DNA from: Parvularcula bermudensis HTCC2503
GTDB taxonomy: Bacteria > Pseudomonadota > Alphaproteobacteria > Caulobacterales > Parvularculaceae
DNA: 64,000 bases
Assembly: GCF_000152825.2 (NCBI RefSeq)
Contig: NC_014414.1
Span: 2,480,001 to 2,544,000, forward strand
Direction of reading: 5' to 3'
Positions 53,045 through 60,192 of the stretch are shown in pieces (position 1 is the stretch's first letter; each line of letters begins with the position of its first letter). Made by a program: the position numbers and the translations under genes. Below the pieces are notes generated by a model. That model was not told the DNA's origin. It was given only the letters and a program-made list of their open reading frames with translations, and searched no databases.

Positions 53045-54254
53045 CTAGTGTGCGTGGCCGTCGCCGAAAGCGTCTTTTTCAAGCTGCGCTTTCAGGGTGA
53101 AGGCGCCCTCGGCAACGAATGCTTCGTCGGCCTCGAGCCCGGAAATGATCTCGGTATAGCTGCCTGCACTCTCTCCTGTCCGGACCTCGCGCGGTTCGAA
53201 CCCGTCATCCGTCGGGACGAAGACCGACATCCTGTCTTCAACACTGACAATCGCATCGGAGGGAACGCGCACGACGGAGCGCCCCTCTCCCGTGTCGATC
53301 CGCGCCGTTACGAACTGACCGGGCTTCAGCCTGTGTTCGGCATTGTCGACAATGACCCGCGCGGTCGCGGTGCGGGATGCCTCATTGATGACAGGCAGGA
53401 CATTTGAAATTGTCCCTTCGGCCAGGACGCGGCCATCTTCCTGCTGGAAGGTCACGGTCTGGCCTTCGCTGACCTTGCCGAGATCTTCCTTGTAGACGGC
53501 GATGTCGGCCCAGACGACGCTATCATCGATGATGACAAAGATGGGCGCGCCGCCAGCCGATACGGTTTCTCCAAGAGAAACGCTCCGCTGAATCACCTCT
53601 CCGGCAAGGGGAGCCGTCACATAGGCTTGTGCAAGCGACCCATCCGCAGCCTCATTAAGCTTGTCCAGTGTGCCATGACCAATGCCGATCGCATGAAGCC
53701 TGTTTTCAGCAGCTTCCCGGCCGGCATTGGCTGCGGCGAATGCCGCACGCGCCGACTGCAGATCGGCCTCGGCGGTGATTTTCTGCTCCCAGAGGTTTTC
53801 CTCACGCTCAAGCTCGGCTTGCGCGAGGCGCTCGGCGCTCAGGGCATTCAGATAATCGGCCTTTAGGCCGGCGAGTTCACGACTGGTCAGCCGGGCAAGC
53901 GTGGCGCCGGCTTTCACGATATCGCCTTCGCCTGCATAAAGTTGGGCAACGGTGCCCTCGACCTGTGGCGAGACCCTTGCGACACGGTCCGCATCGAAAC
54001 GGATCTCGGCCGGCAGTTCCAGCTGGCCCGAAACCGCTCCGGTCTGGGCTCGCCCGGTCCGGATACCGGCAGCTTCCGCCTCCTCGGCGGTCAGCTCGAC
54101 ATGATCGCCGCCTTCACCTTCGTGTTCGGTATGACCGCCTCCTTCTTCATGTCCCTCATGATCGTCGCCATCGGCCTCATCATGGCTTTCATGCTCCTCA
54201 TCACTACCGTCTTCGTGGTCGTCATGGCCATCTTCGGCTTGTGGGGGCGTGGTC
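53045..54254 (-). pseudogene. czcB: CzcB-like RND adaptor, N-terminus lost at an IS3 insertion
   Basis: The frame gives all adaptor core parts: a His/Asp/Glu-rich metal-binding stretch (EDGHDDHEDGSDEEHESH and following), ELTAEEAEAAGIRTG, lipoyl half-motifs round VAQLYAGEGDIVKAGATL, the hairpin, and a beta-barrel ending near 53045. But the signal peptide and first residues are replaced by the IS end near 54255. Starts available inside the gene (for example GTG 53917) would make a non-exported product. The pump CzcA behind it is intact, so the tripartite system is probably dead unless a remote adaptor is used. Confidence 0.75.
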
Positions 54255-54315
54255 TGCCTCCCGAAAAGTGGTCCGGTTGATGTGTTAGACTTGGCTCCAT
54301 GGAAGGAGCTGAGGA

Positions 54316-54594
54316 ATGGGACGGAAGAGACGAACGGCCGAGGAGATCATCGGTCATTTGCGAGAGGTCGAGGTGCGCCTGGCGAAGGGCGAGACCATCG
54401 GGATTGCCTGCCGGGCGATCGGTGTGACCGAGCAGACGTACTATAGGTGGCGACGGGAGTATGGCGGTCTGAAGGTCGATCAGGCGAAGCGGCTTAAAGA
54501 GCTTGAGAAAGAGAACCAACGCCTACGGAAGGCTGTGTCGGATCTCACGCTGGACAAGCTCATTCTTTCTGAGGCCGCAAAGGGAAACTTCTGA
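54316..54594 (+). CDS. IS3-family transposase OrfA
   Basis: A 92-residue helix-turn-helix protein (KRRTAEEIIGHLREVEVRL, GIACRAIGVTEQTYYRWRR) with a C-terminal leucine-zipper-like helix, as in IS3 OrfA. It binds the IS ends. It ends at TGA 54592-54594 just after a G GGA AAC slippery site where -1 frameshifting would join it to OrfB. Confidence 0.93.
   Translation: MGRKRRTAEEIIGHLREVEVRLAKGETIGIACRAIGVTEQTYYRWRREYGGLKVDQAKRLKELEKENQRLRKAVSDLTLDKLILSEAAKGNF
54582..54588 (+). promoter_or_regulatory. Programmed -1 frameshift site G_GGA_AAC
   Basis: In the OrfA frame the codons are AAG GGA AAC, giving the canonical X_XXY_YYZ heptamer. OrfB lies in the -1 frame and lacks an obvious start close by, so the active transposase is the OrfAB fusion. 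Confidence 0.75.
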
Positions 54595-55457
54595 GCCCCG
54601 ACCGCCGTCGGAAATGCGTCGATCACGTCACGAAGGAGCATGGCGTCTCAGAGCGCCGTGCCTGCGAGGTGGTGGGTCAGCACCGTTCGACCCAGAGGAA
54701 GCGTCCTTCGGGCCGTCCTGGCGAGAAGGCGCTGACCGGTGCCATCATTCAGCTAGCTGAGCAGTATGGCCGCTATGGCTATCGCCGGGTGACTGCATTG
54801 CTCCGGCGCGACGGATGGCACGTGAACCAGAAGCGGGTCTATCGCATCTGGCGGCGGGAGGGGCTTAAAGTACCGCAGAAACAACCGAAACGCGGGCGCC
54901 TATGGCTGAACGATGGGTCGTGCGTGCGGCTTCGGCCGGAGCGCCCGAACCACGTCTGGAGCTACGACTTCGTCCAGGACCGGACCCATGATGGAAGGGT
55001 CTATCGGATGCTCTGCATCATCGACGAGTTCACGAGAGAGTGCCTCTCGATTCGCGTCGAGCGAAGGCTCAACTCGCAAAACGTGCTCGAAGAGCTCTCT
55101 CAGCTGTTCCTCATCCACGGGCCACCGGAGAACATTCGCTCCGACAACGGACCAGAGTTCATCGCTACGGCTGTCCGGGGATGGCTCGGCAGGCTGGGCG
55201 TGACGACACTGTATATCGAGCCTGGCTCACCATGGGAGAACGGCTATTGCGAGAGCTTCAACTCGAAACTCAGGGACGAGTTCCTGGACCGGGAAATCGT
55301 CTATACACTGAAGGAAGCGAAGGCCCTCATCGAGTGGTGGAGGCGCCACTACAATCAGCTGCGGCCACACTCATCGCTGGGGTACAACCCGCCCGCACCG
55401 AAGACCATCTTGCCCGCGGGGCTCCCGCCGCCTTACTATGAAGGTGCGGCGGCATGA
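54588..55457 (+). CDS. IS3-family transposase OrfB (rve integrase core)
   Basis: The -1 frame after the slip site encodes the catalytic part: an HTH_21-like region (YGYRRVTALLRRDGWHVN) and a DDE core with Asp in WSYDFVQD, Asp in SDNGPEF and Glu in WENGYCESF (spacing normal for IS3). The frame is intact to TGA 55457. Free-standing OrfB might start at 54669. The element looks functional. Confidence 0.92.
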   Translation, partial: LLSPDRRRKCVDHVTKEHGVSERRACEVVGQHRSTQRKRPSGRPGEKALTGAIIQLAEQYGRYGYRRVTALLRRDGWHVNQKRVYRIWRREGLKVPQKQPKRGRLWLNDGSCVRLRPERPNHVWSYDFVQDRTHDGRVYRMLCIIDEFTRECLSIRVERRLNSQNVLEELSQLFLIHGPPENIRSDNGPEFIATAVRGWLGRLGVTTLYIEPGSPWENGYCESFNSKLRDEFLDREIVYTLKEAKALIEWWRRHYNQLRPHSSLGYNPPAPKTILPAGLPPPYYEGAAA

Positions 55458-55510
55458 GCCCCGCTAACCTGCCAGGTCTAACGCTACCGTTGGACCACCT
55501 CGTGGGGTCA

Positions 55511-55940
55511 GGCCACCACAGGTGGCGCAGTTGCTGTGATTCCTATTTGGTCTGCAGCCTTCCCCGCGCAGAGAATTTGGCTCCCGCAGCGTTATTCGCG
55601 TTTCGTGGCACCAATCATCTGGAAGGGTACGATCACGAATTTCGGAGCGGCGCTGTCGATTGGGGCTTCAGGTAGGGCAACCGCTCCCGTACCCTGCTGG
55701 GCGATATTCGGCCTCGGGTTTGCCCCTCTCATCATCGCGAATATGGTGGTTTGGCGCGCAGATTTCCGGTTCGGTTTCGACGAGACACCAGGAGCCAAGG
55801 GCACACTTGCCACCACAGGGCCCTACCGCTACTCCAGCTATCCTCAATACGCTCGCAATACAAAGCTTTCTAACGGAGACGCTTCGATAAAATTCTTACG
55901 GTGCATCTCCCCTCACAGACAACGCATGGTAAAATCATAG
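55511..55940 (+). pseudogene. Isoprenylcysteine-methyltransferase-like (ICMT) remnant
   Basis: The frame reads out of the IS end (GGAVAVIPIWSAAFPA) without a proper start, has two hydrophobic segments, and contains RADFRFGFDETPGAKGTL and TGPYRYSSYPQY, which match the TGPxRYxRxPxY motif of membrane methyltransferases of the ICMT group. After YPQY the sequence loses similarity and stops at 55940, so both ends are broken. ICMT-like genes often sit beside CDF transporters. Confidence 0.6.
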
Positions 55941-55941
55941 G

Positions 55942-56541
55942 ATGGGTAGCGAAGACTTGAAAATCGAGACGTCAGACGAGCGCCGAACTCTTCAAATTGT
56001 ACTATGGCTAAACATACTCATAGCCATTGGCTTTTTTGTCACAGGCTGGTTCGGCGACTCCAATGCCCTCCTGGCGAACGGGCTGGATAATTCCTCGGAC
56101 GCGATTGTGTATGGCTTGAGCCTGCTTGCACTTACACGTTCGCAGATCTGGAAACGCAACGCCGCTCGACTGTCAGGTGGAATGCTTCTTGTATTTGCCG
56201 TCGGCGTCGCCGGCGACGCAATCCGTCGATACTTTGAAGGATCTGAACCCCTCGGTCTCATCATGCTGGCAATGGCCGCGATTGCAGGTGTTGTAAATCT
56301 GATCTGTCTCTGGCTTTTGAAAAAAATAGAAAAGAAGGATGTAAACCTGCGAGCCGCTACAACATTTAGTTTCAATGACTTCATCTCGAATGGGGGGATC
56401 ATTCTCGCGGGCGTAATCGTACTGTGGACTGGGTCCAACTGGCCAGATCTGCTTGTCGGATTGGGAGTCGCGGCGATTGCGGTATATGGTGGAATCGATA
56501 TTCTGCGCGATGCGCATGCTGATAAGCATCAGTCAGGATGA
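55942..56541 (+). CDS. Cation efflux (CDF-type) transporter, short form
   Basis: The 199-residue protein has about six membrane helices with the CDF pattern: a first metal motif NGLDNSSDAIVYG, and a second FSFNDFISNGGIILAG in helix 5. The usual cytoplasmic dimerisation domain is absent, as in other short CDF-like proteins of metal islands. Presumed exporter of divalent metal. The start ATG 55942 has a weak ribosome site and is 2 bases after the broken gene's stop. Confidence 0.82.
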   Translation: MGSEDLKIETSDERRTLQIVLWLNILIAIGFFVTGWFGDSNALLANGLDNSSDAIVYGLSLLALTRSQIWKRNAARLSGGMLLVFAVGVAGDAIRRYFEGSEPLGLIMLAMAAIAGVVNLICLWLLKKIEKKDVNLRAATTFSFNDFISNGGIILAGVIVLWTGSNWPDLLVGLGVAAIAVYGGIDILRDAHADKHQSG

Positions 56542-56726
56542 TGCCCCAAACCCGGAATGAAACAAGTGCGTAAAATTCTCAAAATGGTGCGCGCGCAGCG
56601 TCACTGGGCCTCGCATGATGGGTTCCCAAGCGTTACCGTAACAAATATTTACTCGATCAACTTTCTATTCCGGCATTGAATTTGCTTTCCCTGTTGAGTT
56701 GAATCTCTCTTGGGAAACGAGGACAA

Positions 56727-57554
56727 ATGTCCCGGCTGGCAGATCATATAAGTGCCTATGACTACACATGGTTGTTGTCAGACAGCAGATGGGCCTGGGA
56801 GTTCCTGCGCCGAAACCGCCGGTTTCTTGAGGACTCGTCGCTTCCTTCCGCGAGTGAGCTTAGTTTCGCTCCCGCCTGCCATCAGATCACCCTCGTGCGC
56901 CCTAGAGCCTCTCAGGCGCTTGCTGAGCGATGGGGGCTCGCCTTCTTCCCGGATCCAGAGGATAGCGGCCTTGAAGCCGACGCGTTCTGGTCGGGAGGTC
57001 TCTATCCGAGGCGGGTTCACATGCAAGTTTCTCCGAGTGGTCCTAATGAATCCTGTGAATTCTATGATCGCACTGTTGGCATCTGCAGGATCACGCACTT
57101 CACCGACCTCGCCGGCCGCGAACAATTTCTTCTCAAGGGAAATGGCTGCGTCATTCAGGTATTCTGCACGGGCATGTCACTTCTGGCCCGCGAACCTGTC
57201 AAGCTCAGCTTCATCATCGACAGTCTCGACGAATTCCAGGCCAAGCTGAAAACGCTCCAGCGCGCCCAGCGTGTCTATGACCCGCAAGCAGAGGCGGATA
57301 TCCCGGAATGGACTCGCCATTCCTTGGCCCTTCGCAATGCACTGGTCGCACTCGATTGTCATGATGCCAAACTCTCATATTTTGAGACGGCGGGGTTCAT
57401 ATATGGCGAAGAACGGGCCCGCGAAGCCTGGGACAGCCCAAGCCGAGCGATGAAAGACGAGATGAGACGTGCCCTTGCCCGCGGCCGGGACCTGCGGGAC
57501 GGCGGTTATGCAACGCTTCTCGGACCCGTCGAAAACGCGCTTCTTTTAGCCTGA
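56727..57554 (+). CDS. DUF6499/DUF2285 protein, first paralogue
   Basis: The N-terminus has the DUF6499-like motif YDYTWLLSDSRWAWEFLRRN; the C-terminal ~80 residues form a DUF2285 helix-turn-helix-like part (EAWDSPSRAMKDEMRRAL, GRDLRDGGYATLL). Such proteins control excision and transfer genes of alphaproteobacterial conjugative elements; in ICEMlSym R7A two DUF2285 parts make the activator FseA. It is followed 52 bases later by a paralogue with the same plan. 275 residues. GAGGAC precedes the ATG. Confidence 0.85.
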   Translation: MSRLADHISAYDYTWLLSDSRWAWEFLRRNRRFLEDSSLPSASELSFAPACHQITLVRPRASQALAERWGLAFFPDPEDSGLEADAFWSGGLYPRRVHMQVSPSGPNESCEFYDRTVGICRITHFTDLAGREQFLLKGNGCVIQVFCTGMSLLAREPVKLSFIIDSLDEFQAKLKTLQRAQRVYDPQAEADIPEWTRHSLALRNALVALDCHDAKLSYFETAGFIYGEERAREAWDSPSRAMKDEMRRALARGRDLRDGGYATLLGPVENALLLA

Positions 57555-57606
57555 AGTAGAATTTTGGCACCTCTTTTGCAGCACCCGCTTGTGAAGGAGG
57601 CACCTG

Positions 57607-58431
57607 ATGAGTCCCGCCGACACACCCTCGGTCCGTATTGATCTGGATGACTACGCCTATACTTGCCGACTCTCCAGAAGTCGCTGGGCTTGGGAATTTC
57701 TTCGGCGAAATAGCGAATTCAGGCAAGCCGCCCTGCGGGCTGGCGACTCACAGATATCTGAAAAGCCAGCCTGTCATGGCATCCGGCTGCTCCGGCCGCT
57801 ATGCGACCAGATCGACGCTGAGAAATTCGGCTTGGTTTTCTTTCCCGACATAGACGCGAATGGCTATGAGGCCGACGTCTTCTGGATCCCTGCCCTCTAT
57901 GCTCGCGCCCTGACCATGCAGGTCGTACCGCGTCATCCGAGCGAGCGCGACGATATTTTCGATCAGACGATCAATGTGTGTGAAGTCACCCACCTCACAG
58001 ATCGCGTCGGCCGGGAATACCTGATGATCCGTGGGCACGGCCACAGCATCCAGGTCGCTTGTTCTGGTCTGTCACTACTCAGCGTCGAACCCGTCCGCAT
58101 GAAACTGATCATCGATAATGTGTCGAGCATGGACGAAACACTTAAAGTCATCGGCAAGGCTCAGCGTATTCTTGGCAAGGACGATTCGAGTTTCAACGAC
58201 ACCTGGACACGCTCATCGCTTGCGTTTCGCAATGCGCTCATTGCGCTCGATGCGTATGAGACCGGTCTAACTTATTTTGAAACCGCTGCCATCATCTATG
58301 GCGAGGATCGCGCCACCGAAGCCTGGCAGAGCCCCAGCCGGGCCATGAAAGACGAAATGCGCCGCGCCCTCGTGCGAGGACGTGAACTCCGGGATGGCGG
58401 ATACAGGGACCTCCTGACTGCACAGACCTGA
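57607..58431 (+). CDS. DUF6499/DUF2285 protein, second paralogue
   Basis: Same layout as the gene before it: YAYTCRLSRSRWAWEFLRRN at the start and EAWQSPSRAMKDEMRRAL, GRELRDGGYRDLL at the end; the middle (VFFPDIDANGYEADVFW, HLTDRVGREYLMIRGHGHSIQV) is also alignable. 274 residues, with GAAGGAGG upstream of ATG. A strong hairpin at 58471 ends the unit. Probably a DNA-binding regulator of the mobile element. Confidence 0.85.
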   Translation: MSPADTPSVRIDLDDYAYTCRLSRSRWAWEFLRRNSEFRQAALRAGDSQISEKPACHGIRLLRPLCDQIDAEKFGLVFFPDIDANGYEADVFWIPALYARALTMQVVPRHPSERDDIFDQTINVCEVTHLTDRVGREYLMIRGHGHSIQVACSGLSLLSVEPVRMKLIIDNVSSMDETLKVIGKAQRILGKDDSSFNDTWTRSSLAFRNALIALDAYETGLTYFETAAIIYGEDRATEAWQSPSRAMKDEMRRALVRGRELRDGGYRDLLTAQT

Positions 58432-58470
58432 GCAGATCCAATTTGGCATCAGACCTTGATCCGGCGATCA

Positions 58471-58490
58471 CCCCTCGCTGACGCGAGGGG
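58471..58490 (+). terminator. Terminator hairpin after the DUF2285 pair
   Basis: CCCCTCGC and GCGAGGGG pair perfectly round TGAC, 40 bases after the stop, followed by GGCTGTTT. Likely rho-independent terminator. Confidence 0.7.
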
Positions 58491-58958
58491 GCTGTTTCGC
58501 GGGCGGCACGCCGCCAGCGGCCCGGCTCGTCTCCGGACCTCTGGCCTGCCCTTCCGGGCAGCCCAGCGGCATGCGGGTGTCTCGCCGGTGATCGCGCCAG
58601 CCTGCGCTTCCCACTGCAATGCAGAGGGGTCACAGGCTGCGTGGCCTTTGAAAGCGGACCTATGACGTTTTCGATGATCGTCTGACGGTGAAAGCTGAAG
58701 CGCATTGCAGCCTGGTCCGCATCGGTCTTCCTGGCGTCCATGACAATCTCCCTCTCAGACGGAGGTGGGCGAACGACCGGTCTGCCCGGACCCGCCGCTT
58801 GCGCAAGGCGCCGGGACTGAAGGTGTCTGGAAGCGGTCGCAGCGTCCTACCTTTCCGCCTTGCCCAACCGGCTAATGGGTCCGGCCTGCCGGCCTTCTCG
58901 CCGCCCACCCCCGCCTGATGCGGGAGGGACATTTGGGCGGGGAGACGAGACTGACGCC
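58491..58958. other. GC-rich non-coding stretch before ardA
   Basis: About 470 bases with no gene I can support. The upstream region of ardA genes in mobile elements often carries single-strand-active promoters; this stretch has several GC-rich inverted repeats but no site I can name. A minus-strand open frame here overlaps the terminator and the DUF2285 gene and is not accepted. Confidence 0.4.
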
Positions 58959-59522
58959 ATGACCGCACCGCAACCTTCAGCCCCCCTTGCGGCAGACGCT
59001 GCACCCACACCTGAAACCCGCCCCCGTATCTATGTGGCCTGTCTTGCCGCCTACAATAATGGCTGCCTGCACGGGCGCTGGATCGACGCGACGACGCCTG
59101 ATGAGGTGATGGCCGAGGTCTGCGCTATGTTGGCGGCGTCGCCGCTGCCGGACGCCGAAGAATGGGCAATCCATGACTATGAAGGCTTCGAAGGCGCGCA
59201 CCTGTCGGAATATGCGAGCTTCGAGACGGTCTGCAATCTGGCCGACTTCATTGCCGAACATGGCAGGCTCGGCGCGCTGGTCCATCGCCATTTTGGCGAC
59301 GACCTTGAGCAGGCCGAAGCGTCCTTCGACGATTATGCAGGCACCTATGCGAGCCGGGCAGACTTCGCCGAGGACCTGCACCGCGACACCGGCACCGAAA
59401 TTCCCGCAGCCCTCGAATACTATATCGACTGGTCGGCGCTCGCCCGCGACATGGAGCTGGGTGGCGACATCATGGTGTTCGAGACAGGGTTCGAAGTCGT
59501 TCACGTCTTCTGGACGCGGTGA
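58959..59522 (+). CDS. ardA: Antirestriction protein ArdA
   Basis: From ATG 58959 a 187-residue acidic protein with ArdA features: RIYVACLAAYNNGCLHGRWID, WAIHDYEGF, GTEIPAALEYYIDWSALARDM split in two conserved blocks. ArdA mimics bent DNA and blocks type I restriction enzymes when the element enters a new host. Its stop overlaps the next start (GTGA). A marker of conjugative elements. Confidence 0.93.
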   Translation: MTAPQPSAPLAADAAPTPETRPRIYVACLAAYNNGCLHGRWIDATTPDEVMAEVCAMLAASPLPDAEEWAIHDYEGFEGAHLSEYASFETVCNLADFIAEHGRLGALVHRHFGDDLEQAEASFDDYAGTYASRADFAEDLHRDTGTEIPAALEYYIDWSALARDMELGGDIMVFETGFEVVHVFWTR

Positions 59523-59722
59523 GCGCCATGGCGAGATTTCAGGCAAGACCGCGCGAAGATGGCCTTGGCCCCTATCGCTGGGCGCATGTCGTGAAGACCC
59601 CGCAAGGGTTCGCGCAGGGCACGATCTATCACCAGTCCGGTGACGAGTTCGACGAGGCAGAGGCGCGCGAGCTGCGCGCACTCTGCGACCGGATGGGATT
59701 CGAGCTTCGGAGGGCGTCATGA
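59519..59722 (+). CDS. Small hypothetical protein of the mobile element (67 aa)
   Basis: GTG 59519 overlaps the ardA stop (GTGA); ATG 59528 is an alternative start. A basic, compact protein (GPYRWAHVVKTPQGFAQG, EAEARELRALCDRMGFEL). Its own stop overlaps the next gene (ATGA), so the series is translationally coupled. Family unknown. Confidence 0.65.
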   Translation: MSAMARFQARPREDGLGPYRWAHVVKTPQGFAQGTIYHQSGDEFDEAEARELRALCDRMGFELRRAS

Positions 59723-60192
59723 GCTTTACCGAGCACTTCGATGCCTACGCCTGCGAAGGCGATGCGATCAGTTGCGAGGCAAAGGGCTTCATTGTCACGG
59801 CCCGGATTGTTGCCGATGACTGCCTCGATGCGCCGGACCAGCGGCAGGATGGGTTCTGGCCGTCGCTCTACAAGGATGCGCCCGGCTTCATCGGGCCGGG
59901 CAACAGCTTCCGCCAGCGCTTCGCCGTGGCGCAGGCCAAGGCGGAAGCCGTCATGGAAGCATGGCGCAAGAGCGAGTGGTTCTATTGCGGGATCGTGCTT
60001 TCGGTCGAGCGCGACGGCATTGAACTGGACCGTCATGCCGCCAGCCTCTGGGGCGTCGAATGCAACTATCCCGGCACGGATAACAGCTATCTCACCACGG
60101 TTGCGAACGAGCTGCTGCCGGAGGCGCTGGACGCAGGGCGTGCCGCAGCCTCGCGGCTTGCGGCGACCGTGACAGGCTGGGCCGCGACATGA
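59719..60192 (+). CDS. Hypothetical protein of the mobile element (157 aa)
   Basis: An acidic soluble protein (EHFDAYACEGDAISCEAKG, WFYCGIVLSVERDGIELD, WGVECNYPG) of a type commonly seen between ardA and parB-like genes in conjugative elements. Overlaps both neighbours by four bases. Function unknown. Confidence 0.75.
   Translation: MSFTEHFDAYACEGDAISCEAKGFIVTARIVADDCLDAPDQRQDGFWPSLYKDAPGFIGPGNSFRQRFAVAQAKAEAVMEAWRKSEWFYCGIVLSVERDGIELDRHAASLWGVECNYPGTDNSYLTTVANELLPEALDAGRAAASRLAATVTGWAAT

Larger units (their letters stand above)
54255..55510 (+). mobile_element. IS3-family insertion sequence, about 1.26 kb
   Basis: The two-gene transposase is bordered by imperfect inverted repeats: left CCCGAAAAGTGGTCC ... 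GTTAGACTTGGC, right (reverse complement) CCCACGAGGTGGTCC ... GTTAGACCTGGC, with TG at the left and CA at the right outer ends. The flanks (GGTC left, GGCC right) are not a clean target duplication. The exact outer ends are uncertain by a few bases. It separates the cut czcB-like and methyltransferase-like genes. Confidence 0.75.

Noticed and set aside
58292-58741. Minus-strand open frame between the DUF2285 pair and ardA
   Set aside because: It runs through the terminator and into the DUF2285 gene on the other strand. The first 40 residues look somewhat protein-like, but nothing else supports it.
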